Assembly (NCBI GenBank): GCA_003427395.1
Contig: BFEA01000073.1
Coordinates: forward strand, 600,596 to 644,342
Direction of reading: 5' to 3'
DNA: 43,747 bases
Source: Chara braunii
Taxonomy: Eukaryota; Streptophyta; Charophyceae; Charales; Characeae
Shown in pieces: positions 8,594 through 18,429 of this stretch (its first letter is position 1; every line of letters begins with the position of its first letter). Position numbers and translations under genes: made by a program. The notes under the pieces were generated by a model, which did not search any database, was not told the origin of the DNA, and saw nothing but the letters and a program-made list of their open reading frames with translations.

Positions 8594-10150
8594 ATAGCCT
8601 CGATCTGGTATAAATCAGCAATATGGGCGTTAAAAAACAAAGAGTTAAAGGCACTTCAACGTCAACTATCTTCATTTTTATGGAGAGGAAACCACGAGCT
8701 TGATAATGTAATTAGTAGGGTAGCGTGACAATCAGTGATACAACCCAAGATAAGAGGGGGATTAGGCACCATTGATCCTTCCTTACAAGTTGTGGCTCTA
8801 TCAATCCAATGGATTAAACGTCTACTCTTTAATCCCCAAACCACTTGGAGTGGATTGACATGAGAACAAATCAGACGTCTGGCACCAAAAACACCTGACA
8901 ACATAGATCCAATGATGTGGCTTGAAAACAGGTTTTGGATCATTCCAAGAGGTATAATGAATGAACCAATGGATCAAAGGGTATCAGATAGGAAGGCGGC
9001 CAAAATGGATTTAGACAATGATTCGTTTTGGACTAACCTCATAAAAACATGGAGGAGATTATCATTGACAGACCAAAACTCTCCTGATAGATGGGAAGAA
9101 GTATGTCAACGACCACTTTTTGATAATAGTCTTCTTAAAGATCATCAAGGATGTGTCCTTCATTGTGCAGATTCTCCCTGAAGAGGGTGGGTTAAACATG
9201 GTATCGCTAGAATAAAAGATATCTAGAATAGTGAAGAGAGAGAGTGGATTACTCCTTCACAGTTGCAGACTCACCTTAGGTATTGCCATCATTCTGAGAA
9301 AGCCTTAGAAAATTTGATTGACTGGATGCCTTTGGATTGGGTAAGGATCCTCAAAAAGGACCCTCAGTTATTAGAAGGTGATTGGGTGGCTATGAAGGAT
9401 CAGTCAAATATCATAGGCAATATTGTAGTAGTTTAGGAGGATGAGGAGATCTTTCTCACTACCTATGAAATGGATAATAACAAAACAATTATAATCAAGG
9501 ACCAGAATACTATAAAAAAGGTGACAAAGGAGCAGGTATTCAGAATCAGAGTATTGAAGAACAAAGACAAATGGGTAGCATTTAAACCTAATACACCTAT
9601 ATGTCATCTGCCTCTTGATCCTGCAAATTGAAAATTGTATAATGTAGGAAGGAAAGGAAGAGGGTATGCTTGTACTCTTCACACGTTAACAGTAAAGTCC
9701 ACTTATAGGATGCTTCGCCCTAAGATTTTTTTAAAGGACAAGGTTGAAGAAAGATGGATGAAGCATCTTAATGTAAATAAAGAATCACTAAGGAAGGTAA
9801 AATGGTTTAGTAAGACCAAAATTAAACCTGCAAAAGTGGCTTCACTATAATGGCAAATAGAGCATAGATGTCTACCTACAAATGACTGACTTATAGATAG
9901 ATCGACCTTGGAACAAAGAGGGAAAGCGCTTCCATGGTGTAAATTTTGTAAATCTGCGTTTCCTTCCAAGTTAATTCCTTAGACTATCGAACATGTATTC
10001 TTACAGTGCCCTGGAGCAATTTGGTTATGGAGATGGTGGAATCGTATTTGGTCTAATTTAGAAACAAAAGTCCAATGGCTATGGGACTGTAGAGCCCTTC
10101 TTCTTGAAACCTGGTCCCCTGAATTTATTGATGAATTCTCAATGTATACA
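8531..10150 (+). pseudogene. LINE ORF2, C-terminal region with CCHC zinc knuckle (broken)
   Basis: The frame shifted by the duplication continues from 8531 through the thumb (ALKNKELKALQRQLSSFLWR, then a GGLG motif typical of LINE proteins) to a zf-RVT-like knuckle. The knuckle Cys codons lie at 9938 and 9947, His at 9992 and Cys at 10007 (C-x2-C...H-x4-C), followed by GAIWLWRWW. In-frame stops lie at 8726, 8861, 9179, 9224, 9434, 9629, 9848, 9887 and 9980, one of them inside the knuckle. Homologous sequence clearly spans every stop, so this is one decayed coding region, not many small genes. Confidence 0.8.
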
Positions 10151-10476
10151 ATATGGGTAGGAGAGCGGTTTTATGGTCAATATGGTTGAGAAAATGTACG
10201 AATGAAATGGAAGGAGTCAGATTAGATGGACCAGAATTCACTGATACAGTTAAGCAACAAATACAAACTGATATCAATATAAAATGGAAACAGTCTAAAG
10301 AAAAAATAAAATTTATATCATCACCAAAGAAAATCCTGCAGCACATTCAACGATTCAACCAATGTTGGCTAGGAGGAACCCAGGGAGGAAAAATGGGGAA
10401 GGTTGAATGGGAAGGGAAAAGGCGAGGAGAAAAGGAAGAGCTAAGAAGGGATTATGAGCTTGTTTTTAATGACTGA
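10151..10476 (+). pseudogene. LINE ORF2, C-terminal tail after a frame change
   Basis: Near 10150 the homology moves to another reading frame, open to TGA at 10474. The fragment AVLWSIWLRK resembles the tail that follows the zinc knuckle in LINE proteins, and the upstream frame hits TGA at 10187. The rest is charged, Lys/Glu-rich and ends in DYELVFND. The ATG at 10153 is incidental to the frameshift and should not be taken as a gene start. Confidence 0.65.
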
Positions 10477-10846
10477 ACGATGATGGATCCAAATATCCCT
10501 TTACGTCCACTTTCAGATTTCCCAGACCCTTTTCCCCCCTCAGCACTAAGTCTGGTTCCAAGGGCTTGGTTTGGGTAGTATGAATGAAGTCAAAAAAGTA
10601 GGAAAAGTGGATATTCAAGATATCCACATTTTTAGGTGGATAGATAGAAGATGGGAAGAGTGTTAGAATGAACCAGTTAGATATGGCGCCCTAATGGGGT
10701 GAAGAGGCACTTCTCATCCAACTCTATAGTTCAAGCATAATGTTCTTTCATATCATTTTTTGTACAAGGGACGCTGGACCCGGTTTCCAACAGGTGTTGC
10801 TCCCCACCAATAGATGAAGCTATTGTTGTTAAAAAAAAAAAAAAAA
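10477..10846 (+). other. LINE 3' UTR and A16 tail
   Basis: After the last ORF2 stop come about 350 bp without a frame. A hairpin at 10603-10632 has an 8-bp core (GTGGATAT, loop TCAAG, ATATCCAC) extended by A4/T4 across a one-base bulge. The conserved box lies at 10768-10816. A 6-bp hairpin (CAATAG, loop ATGAAG, CTATTG, 10808-10825) overlaps the end of the box just before the A tail. Confidence 0.75.
10768..10816 (+). other. Conserved LINE 3' box with small stem-loop
   Basis: The box starts GGGACGCTGG and ends CTCCCCACCAATAG. It contains a stem-loop whose stem is TGGA/TCCA with the loop CCCGGTT. Related boxes are at 1925-1876 (-), 3192-3240 (+) and 11712-11758 (+). Three of the four keep the stem, with compensating changes. 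Confidence 0.75.
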
Positions 10847-11220
10847 GCAATCACCGTGGGTCTGGTCATTGGTCTCTACAACACCCTGGTCTTTTTATGG
10901 AGGCGGGGAGAAAATACGCACTTAACCCGCCAGTACCTTTCCCAGGCAAAAAACAATTGCCCGCCGGTTATTACATGGGTGGGCCCCGGGGATGCGCGCC
11001 GGCCAGATACATCCCAAATGATTGGCGCATAGGGCCTTCGGCCTACATATGGGAAAGGTACTGACGGCTTAAAACCACAACAAACCAGGTTAGAAAAAAC
11101 GAACACTTATCTACATTTGAGCAAACATGGCTAGATCCACCACAAAAGCTTCGGACACTAAAACACGACTAGCACCTGCTATGGAAGTGATGGTGGAAGG
11201 ATGAGTGTCACTGGCAATGG
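10847..11220. other. Intergenic sequence with a foldback (10921-11073)
   Basis: Bases 10921-10944 and 11050-11073 are inverted repeats (about 21 of 24 paired), enclosing 105 bp that are GC-rich and include GGGCCTTCGGCC. The arrangement resembles a miniature inverted-repeat element, but I cannot identify flanking target duplications. No gene is visible; open frames here differ in no way from chance. Confidence 0.4.
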
Positions 11221-11670
11221 AGAACACTGCCATCTACCCGCCAGGCCACACTAGGTGAGACTGTGGTGGTATCCCTCTTATCCAAATCTTTCCATCCCCT
11301 GATGACAACATCTCCACAACCACAACGACCGACCTCCCTCACCCCACCACCCAAGCACCAACCAGCCCCCCATTCCCTGACACTACACCTCCCTACACCC
11401 CCCCTCCCCCCCCTCGCCGCTAACCCTGGCCGCCCCTCATCACCAGATTCACCCTCTTCCCCTACCCCAGTTGTTTCACCCTCCTCATCGCCTCCCCCAA
11501 CATTCTGCAGATGGTCAACACTCCGCACAACTTTTGAAGAAGGAGAAGCAACAGGAACAGATCACCAGTATAGCTGTGGATGGCCGAGATGGAACCATAG
11601 TATAGTTTCCCATTGCCTTGCTTACATTGTACCTAATCAACAGAACACACCCTCTCCCCAATCAACCACT
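11221..11670 (+). other. C-rich, proline/serine open frame, likely repeat-derived
   Basis: The + strand is strongly C-rich here. A 136-codon frame (11263-11673) would encode a Pro/Ser/Thr-rich protein with a less biased C-terminal end. It immediately precedes a LINE-type 3' box (11712), as the C-rich tract at 2873-3172 precedes the box at 3192. The recurring C-rich tract plus box suggests a short retroelement form that lacks ORF2. No domain is recognisable. Confidence 0.2.
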
Positions 11671-11700
11671 TAAGTGTGACCCAAGAAGGTCATTCCTACA

Positions 11701-11770
11701 TATACTATTCTGGGACGCTGGTCCAACTTTTCGGGAGGTGATGCTCCCCACCAATAGGAGTCTTCCAGTG
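11701..11770 (+). mobile_element. LINE 3' box fragment, fourth copy
   Basis: The box 11712-11758 matches the LINE box at both edges (GGGACGCTGG and ATGCTCCCCACCAATAG) but is diverged in the middle, where the stem-loop is not preserved. No A tail follows, so the copy is decayed or truncated at its 3' end. Confidence 0.6.
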
Positions 11771-12037
11771 CCAGCCCACTTAACGAGGATACCTTTATCA
11801 CCTCATTAAGTTCCTCAGTTGAAGCAAAGTTAAACCACCAATACACCCGAGGCTGTTTGCCCGAACCGATGCACCCCCTGTGCGCCAACTTTTGTCGAGG
11901 CTCCAACATGTAGGTACCGGTAGTGGGAGAGTGTCAAGTGGCACCGGTACCACTCAACTCTAGGATTTGAGTTGGTCTGCAGGATTTCAGCGTCGGACAT
12001 CGGCGTCCTATCGTTTCGTACAGCCGTACGGAAGTTC

Positions 12038-12039
<2 letters not shown>
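11771..12039. other. Intergenic, nothing recognised
   Basis: No gene, RNA or clear repeat is visible in this 270-bp stretch. It ends at a T30 run. Confidence 0.3.

Positions 12040-12069
<30 letters not shown>
12040..12069 (-). other. T30 run, probable poly(A) tail of a minus-strand retroelement
   Basis: An uninterrupted run of 30 T. By analogy with the T29 at 1779, which is the tail of a minus-strand LINE copy, this may mark another insertion whose body lies to the right. The sequence directly to the right lacks the conserved LINE box, so the parent element is different or unknown. Confidence 0.4.
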
Positions 12070-12152
12070 CCCAGGTAATACCCTCTGATGAGTTGCTTGG
12101 CAATTGCGCGCGTACTGAACCACCCCCGCTCATTCACACGTTGTCCCGCTAC

Positions 12153-12278
12153 GTGTGTGTGTGTGTGTGTGTGTTGTCATATTCCCTATGCACGACTCCA
12201 CAAAGAAAAGCATGGCAATGTTTCATCAGACTTGGAAAGTCCTTTGTCAGGCTTTGTGGAGTCGTGTATAGAGAATAT

Positions 12279-12365
<87 letters not shown>

Positions 12366-12458
12366 GATTCAAACGGAGCAATCACGCATTCGGGCATGCT
12401 TTTCTTTGTGGATTAGTGTATAGCGAATATGACTACACACACACACACACACACACAT
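12153..12458. repeat. Inverted repeats bounded by (GT)n and (CA)n microsatellites
   Basis: (GT)11 at 12153-12174 is followed by a 31-bp arm (12175-12205). That arm is inverted at 12252-12282 and followed by a (CA)n run of 77 bp (12284-12360, one interruption). A further arm copy, in the same orientation as the second, lies at about 12393-12433 and is again followed by (CA)n (12435-12457). GT and CA are complementary, so the whole block can fold into a hairpin with stem over 50 bp. The poly-Thr-His frames across it are microsatellite artefacts. Confidence 0.85.
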
Positions 12459-12484
12459 ATGCCGTCAATGTTTCCAAGAAGCTG

Positions 12485-12781
12485 TCATAGAAAGTATGTG
12501 TCTTTACTATGTGGACTATCCCTGATGCCATCCTCCTCCACATCCTCTCCTAGCGTGTCCCACGTGCGGTGTTGGTCATACACCTCCGACAACCGCAGAT
12601 GGGTCTCCCTCTTCCTTGCAGGCGGAACGACAGACACAGCAGCCCGAGGACGAAAATAGACTTCTATATGAACCAGCTGCAGAGTGACATGCTGATAGTT
12701 TATCACCACGAGGATGAGTTGTTGCGGACCAAATCCTGCCGCAGCTGAACACCCTTGCTTTGGACCGATCCTCCCTCTCAT
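12485..12781 (-). other. Minus-strand open frame, possible exon of unknown gene
   Basis: A frame of 98 codons is open on the minus strand in sequence that is neither C-rich nor repetitive. Its middle (PQQLILVVINYQHVTLQLVHI, counted as 21 residues, alternating hydrophobic) reads like beta-strand protein and its end is acidic. A pyrimidine-CAG that could be an acceptor lies near 12750 and a GTAAAG that could be a donor near 12500 on the minus strand. I recognise no family. It is in the same orientation as the filamin-like exon, so it could belong to the same gene, but that is speculation; chance openness is possible. Confidence 0.2.
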
Positions 12782-15700
12782 CGTATGCCCATAGAGAAGG
12801 AATAAAAATTGAGGAAACCCAAGAAAAATTCTCCATGCCGCTTTGTGATGACTCTACTTTACTCTACTCTACGACACTCTACTCTATTCTGCGACACTCT
12901 ACCCTACTCTATGACACTCTACTCTACGACACTCTACGACACTCAACTCTACTCTACTTTACTCTGCGACACTCTACTCTACTCTACTCTACTCGACTAT
13001 ACTATACTCTACTCCACGACAATCTATGACAGTCTACTGTACTTGACTCTACTCCACAATAATCTACGACAGTCTACTCTACTCTACAACAATCTACGAC
13101 AGACTACTCTACTCCACTCTACTCTACGACAATCTACTTTATTATACATTACGAGACTCTTTGGCACTCTATTGTACTTTACTTTACTCCACTCTACTCT
13201 ACTCTACGATACCCTACTCTATTGTACTGTACTCTCCTACACCATACTCTACAACACTCTACTTTACTCTACTCTACGACACTCTACGACTCTACTCTAC
13301 TCTACTCTACGACACTCTACGACACTCTGCGACACTCTACAACACTCTACGACACTCTATTGTACACTACGACAATCTACTATACTCTACGGCACTCTAC
13401 AAAACTCTTCTCTACTCTACTTTACTCTTCTCTGCTCTACTATACTCTACTCTATGACGTTGTACGGCACTTTAGTCTACTTTACTCTACTTCACTCTAC
13501 TTTACTCTACTCTACCCACTCTACTCTACTCTACAATACTCTACTACACTCTACTCTATAACACTCTACTCTACAACTCTCTACTACACTCTACTCTACT
13601 CTAAGACACTCTTCAACACTCTACTCTACTTTACTCGATTAAACTCTAATCTACTAGATTGAACTCGAGTCTACTCGGCTCTACTCTACTCCACGACACT
13701 CTACTCTACTCCACGACACTCTACTCTTCTCTACTTTACTCTACTCCACGAGACTCCACGACACTCTACAACACGCTACGACACTTTACGACACTACTCT
13801 ATTCTACTCTACGACACTCCATGACACTATACGACACTCTACTTTACTCTACTCTACAACACTCTAGGATACTTTACTCTACTCTACTCTACGGCACATT
13901 TGTACTTTACTCTACTCTACTCTACGGCACTTTATTGTACTTTACTCTACTTTACTTTACTCTAAGACACTCTACTCTTTTTTACTCTTCTCTACGACAC
14001 TCTTCTCTAGTATACGACACTCTATGGCATTCTACTCAACTCTACAATACTTTACTCTACTCTACAACTTGTACTCTACTCTACTCTACGACACCCTATA
14101 ACACTCTATGACACTCTACTCTACTCTCCTCTCTGCTACTCTACTCTACTATACTCTGCTCTACTCTACTCTACTCTACGATATTCTGCTCAACTCTACG
14201 ACACTATGACACTCTACTCTACTGTAATGCACGACACTCTACTCTACTTTACGACACTCTACTCTACTTTACGACACTCTACTCTATTCTATGACACTCT
14301 ACTGTAAGACACTCTACTCTACTCTACCCTACTCTACTCTACGACACTCGATGACACTCTATGACATTCTACTCCACTCTTCAACACTCCACTCTACTCA
14401 ACGACACTGTACTCTACTCAACTCTATGACAATCTACGATAGTCCACTCTACTGTACGAGAATCTACTGTACTATACTCTACGACACTTTATGACACTCC
14501 ACTCTACCCTACTCTACTTTACTCTCCTCTACTCTACTGTACTCTACTCTAGTCTACTCTACGTCACTCAACGACACTCAAGGACACTCTATTGTACTGT
14601 ACTGTATTTTCCTCTACTCTACTACATTTTACTCTACAATACTCTACTCTACGATACTCTACAACATTTTACTCTGCTCTACTCTACGGCACTCTACTCT
14701 GCTCTACTTCACTCTACTCTACTCTACTCTATCCACTCTACTCTACTTTACTCTACTCTACTAATCTCTACTCTACTCTAAGAAACTCTACAACACTTTA
14801 CTCTACTCTACTCTACTCTAGTCTACTCTACGACACTTTACTCTACTCTACTCCACTTTACTCTACTCGACGACACTCTACGACACTTCACTTTACGACA
14901 CTCTACTTTACTCTACTCTACTCTACAACATTTTACTCTACTATAAGACATTCTATGGCACTTTACTCTACGACACTCTACTCTACTCTACTCTTATTTA
15001 CGACACTCTACTTTATGACACTTCACTCTACTCTACTCTACTCTTCTCTACGACACTCTATGACACTCAACTATATGACACTTTACGACATTCTACTCTA
15101 CTCTACTCTACAACACTCTACGACACTCTACTCTATGTTATGCACTCTTATTTAACTCTACGAGAATCTACGATACTCTACAACACTTTACAAAATTGTT
15201 CTCTACTCTACTCTACTCTACGACACTCTTCTCTACTCTACGACACTCTACTATACTCTACTCTACCACATTATACGGCACTCTAGTCTACTGTACTCTT
15301 CTCCACTCTACTTTACTATATTTTACTCACTACTCTACAATACTCTACTACACTCTACTCTACTCTAAGACACTCTCCAACACTCTACTAAACTCTACCC
15401 GAGGACACTCTACTCTATTATACTCTACAACACTCTACTCTACTCTTCTCTACTTTACTGTGCTCTACTCCACGACACCCCACAACACTCTACGACGCTT
15501 TGCTTTACTCTATGACACTTTAGAACACTCTACTCTACGACACTCCACGACACTCTACAACACTTTATGAAACTCTACTCTACGACACTCTACTATAGTC
15601 TAGGACACTCTAGGACACTGTACTCTTCTCTACACAACGACTTTTCACTTTACTCTATGATAGTTTACTCTACTCTACTTTACTCTTCTTTATGACACTA

Positions 15701-16860
15701 CTCTACTCTACGACACTCTATGGCATTCTACTCTACTCTACATCACTTTACCCTACTCTACGACGCTCTATAGCATTTTACTCTACTCTACATCACTGTA
15801 CTCTATGACAATCTATGACACTCTATGACACCCTACTCCACTTTTCTCTACGACACTCTACGACATTCTACTCTACTCTATGACACTTTATTCTATCACA
15901 CTCTACTCCCTTCTACTCTAATCTACAACACTCTACTCTACTCTACTCCACTCTATGACACTCTATCTACTCTACTCTACTCTACTCTACTCTACTTTAC
16001 TCTACTCTACTCTTCTCTACGACACTCTACTCCACTTTACTCTACTCTAATCTACACTATACTACGACACTCTACGACACTCTTTAACACTTTACTCTAC
16101 TCAACGACATTGTACTCTACTCTACTTTACGACAATCTACGATAGTTAACTCTACTCTACTCTACTCCACGACAATCTACTCTACTATACTCCACGACAA
16201 ATTATGACACTCTACTCAACTCTACTATATTATACTCTACTCTACTCTACCCTACTCTACTCTACTCTACTCTACTCAACTCGACGACACTCTACTCATT
16301 TTTTCGACACTCTATTGTACTCTACGCTACTTTACTCTACTCTACTCTACGATACTGTAGTCTAATCTACTCTACGACGTTCTACTCTGCTCTACTCTAC
16401 TTTACGACACTCTACTCTACTCTACTCCACTCTACTTTACTCTATTCTGCCCACTCTACACTAGTCTACTGTACTGTACTACACTTTACTCTACTCTAAG
16501 AAACCCTACAAAATTCTACATTACGACACTTTACTCTACTCTACTCGGCGACATTCTACTGTACTCTACTCTACTCTACAATAGGACACTCTACGACACT
16601 TTACTCTAGTCCACGACACTCTACGACACTCCTCTCTACGACACTTTACGACACTCTACGACACTGTACGACACTCTACAACACTCTTCTTTACTCTAGG
16701 GCACTCAACGACACTCTACGACACTCTTTTCTACTCTACGACACTCTACTCTACTCTACGACACTGTACTTTACTCTAGTCTACTGTACTCTACAACATT
16801 CTACTCTACTCTAAGACACTCTACTCTACTCTTCTCTACTCTACTATACTCTACTCTACG

Positions 16861-16980
16861 ACGTTGTACGGCACTCTAGTCTACTGTACTCTACTCCAGT
16901 CTACTTTACTCTACTCTACGACGTTGTACGACACTCTAGTCTACTGTACTCTACTCCAGTCTACTTTACTCTACTCTACC
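16861..16980. repeat. 60-bp tandem duplication in satellite
   Basis: The 60 bases at 16861-16920, starting ACGTTGTACG, recur at 16921-16980 with a single visible change (GGCAC to GACAC or the like). It sits in the higher-order landmark shared with 13460, 20733 and 25988, where only one copy occurs. Confidence 0.85.
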
Positions 16981-18296
16981 CACTCTACTCTACTCTACAA
17001 TACTCTACTACAATCTACTCTACAATACTCTACTACACTCTACTCTACTCTAAGAAACTCTTCAACACTCTACTCTACTTTACGCGATTAAACTCTACTC
17101 TACGAGATTGAACTTTACTTTACTTTACTGTACTACACTCTACTCTACTCTACTCTACTCCACCACACTCTACTCTTCTCCACTTTACTCTACTCCACGA
17201 CACTTTACGACACTCTACGACACTCTACGATACTCTACGGCACTACTCTACTCTACTCTATGACACTCCATGACACTCTACGACACTCTACTTTACTCTA
17301 CTCTACTCTAGTCTACTCTACAACACTCCAGGAGACTTAAGTCTACTCTACTCTATTCTACGACACTTTATTGTACTTTACTCTACTCAACTTTACTGTA
17401 AGACACTCTACTCTACTTTTTTCTTCTCTATGACATTCTTCTCTAGTATACGACACTTTATGGCATTCTACTCAACTTTACAGTACTTTACTCTACTCTA
17501 CAACGTTGTACTCTACTCTACTTTACGACACCCTATAACACTCTATGACACTCTACTCTACTCTTCTCTCCTCTACTTTACTCTACTCTACTCTACTCTA
17601 CTCTACTCTACTCTACTCTACTCTACTTTACTCTACTCTACTCTACTCTACTCTACTCTACTCTACTCTAATTTACTCCACTCTACTCTACTCTACTCTA
17701 CTCTACAACATTCTACTCAACTCTAGAACACTATGACACTCTACTCTAATTTACTCCACTCTACTCTACTCTGCACTACTTTACTCTACTCTACTCTACA
17801 ACATTCTACTCAACTCTATGACACTCTACTCTACTGTAATGTACGAAACTCTACTCTACTTTATGACACTCTACTCTACTCTATGACACTCTACTCTACT
17901 CTACGACACTCTACAACACTCTACGACATTCTACTTCACTCTTCAACACTCCACTCTACTCAACGAGACTGTACTCTACTCTACTCTATGACAATCTACG
18001 ATAGTCTACTCTACTATACGAGAATTTACTCTACTATACTCTACTACACTTTATAACACTCTACTCTACTCTACTCTACTCTACTCTACTCTACTCTACT
18101 CTATTGTACTCTACTCTACTCTACTCTACTTTACTCTCTTCTACTCTATTGTACTCAACTCTACTTTACTCTACTCTACGTTACTCAACGACACTGTACT
18201 GTAGTGTACTGTACTGTACTCTACGACATTTTACTCTACAACACTCTACTCTACGATACTCTACAACATCCTACTCTGCTCTACTCTACAACACTC

Positions 18297-18429
18297 TGTA
18301 TAATTATCGATTGTAACAAATTATTTATTTATTTAAAAGTTTAAAAATATGGATTTAAATTATATACAACATAAAATCCAATTGTAATTTCTATGTAATA
18401 TATTTGATTTGTTGTATGATATTTGTATA
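18297..18429. mobile_element. AT-rich island flanked by TGTATA direct repeats (possible MITE)
   Basis: About 121 bp of AT-rich sequence (18303-18423) interrupt the satellite. TGTATA flanks it on both sides (18297-18302 and 18424-18429), as a target-site duplication would. The ends are imperfect inverted repeats (ATTATC...ACAAAT against AATATC...ACAAAT). The same satellite position about 4.1 kb to the right (near 22430) lacks the island. Size, composition and flanks fit a miniature transposable element, but no family is recognised. Confidence 0.45.

Larger units (their letters stand above)
5325..10846 (+). mobile_element. LINE (L1/Tx1-like non-LTR retrotransposon), degenerate, near full length
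   Basis: The element reads, in order, an ORF1-like remnant, an AP-endonuclease-like domain, a reverse transcriptase with recognisable motif A (IFIDFEK) and motif C (FADD), a C-terminal CCHC zinc knuckle, a 3' UTR with a conserved box, and an A16 tail (10831-10846). This domain order is that of L1-like LINEs. ORF2 covers about 4.5 kb but is interrupted by 14 in-frame stops, one frame-changing duplication and one further frame change. The copy cannot encode an active protein. The 5' boundary is uncertain because no start signal or target-site duplication could be found. The tail shows it was inserted in + orientation, antisense to the filamin-like exon. Confidence 0.9.

Noticed and set aside
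9404-9969. Minus-strand frames inside the LINE
   Set aside because: They are shadows of the + strand coding sequence, which carries the recognisable motifs.
5953-10476. Reassigned stop codons instead of a decayed LINE
   Set aside because: All three stop codons interrupt the frame and two frame changes occur as well, while the first 470 codons contain none.
10153-10476. Independent small gene
   Set aside because: It continues the LINE C-terminal homology after a frame change, and its ATG is incidental.
3482-11848. Shared 15-mer AAACCACCAATACAC at about 3482 and 11834
   Set aside because: A match of this length is expected about once by chance in a window this size, and flanking sequence does not align.
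12088-12423. Thr-His repeat proteins
   Set aside because: They are translations of (CA)n microsatellites.
12809-13561. Long + frames within the satellite as genes (for example 250 codons here, 283 codons at 34639-35490)
   Set aside because: They follow from stop-free words, start at non-ATG or chance ATG codons, overlap in all frames and code only Tyr/Ser/Thr/Leu/Asp/Arg/His strings.
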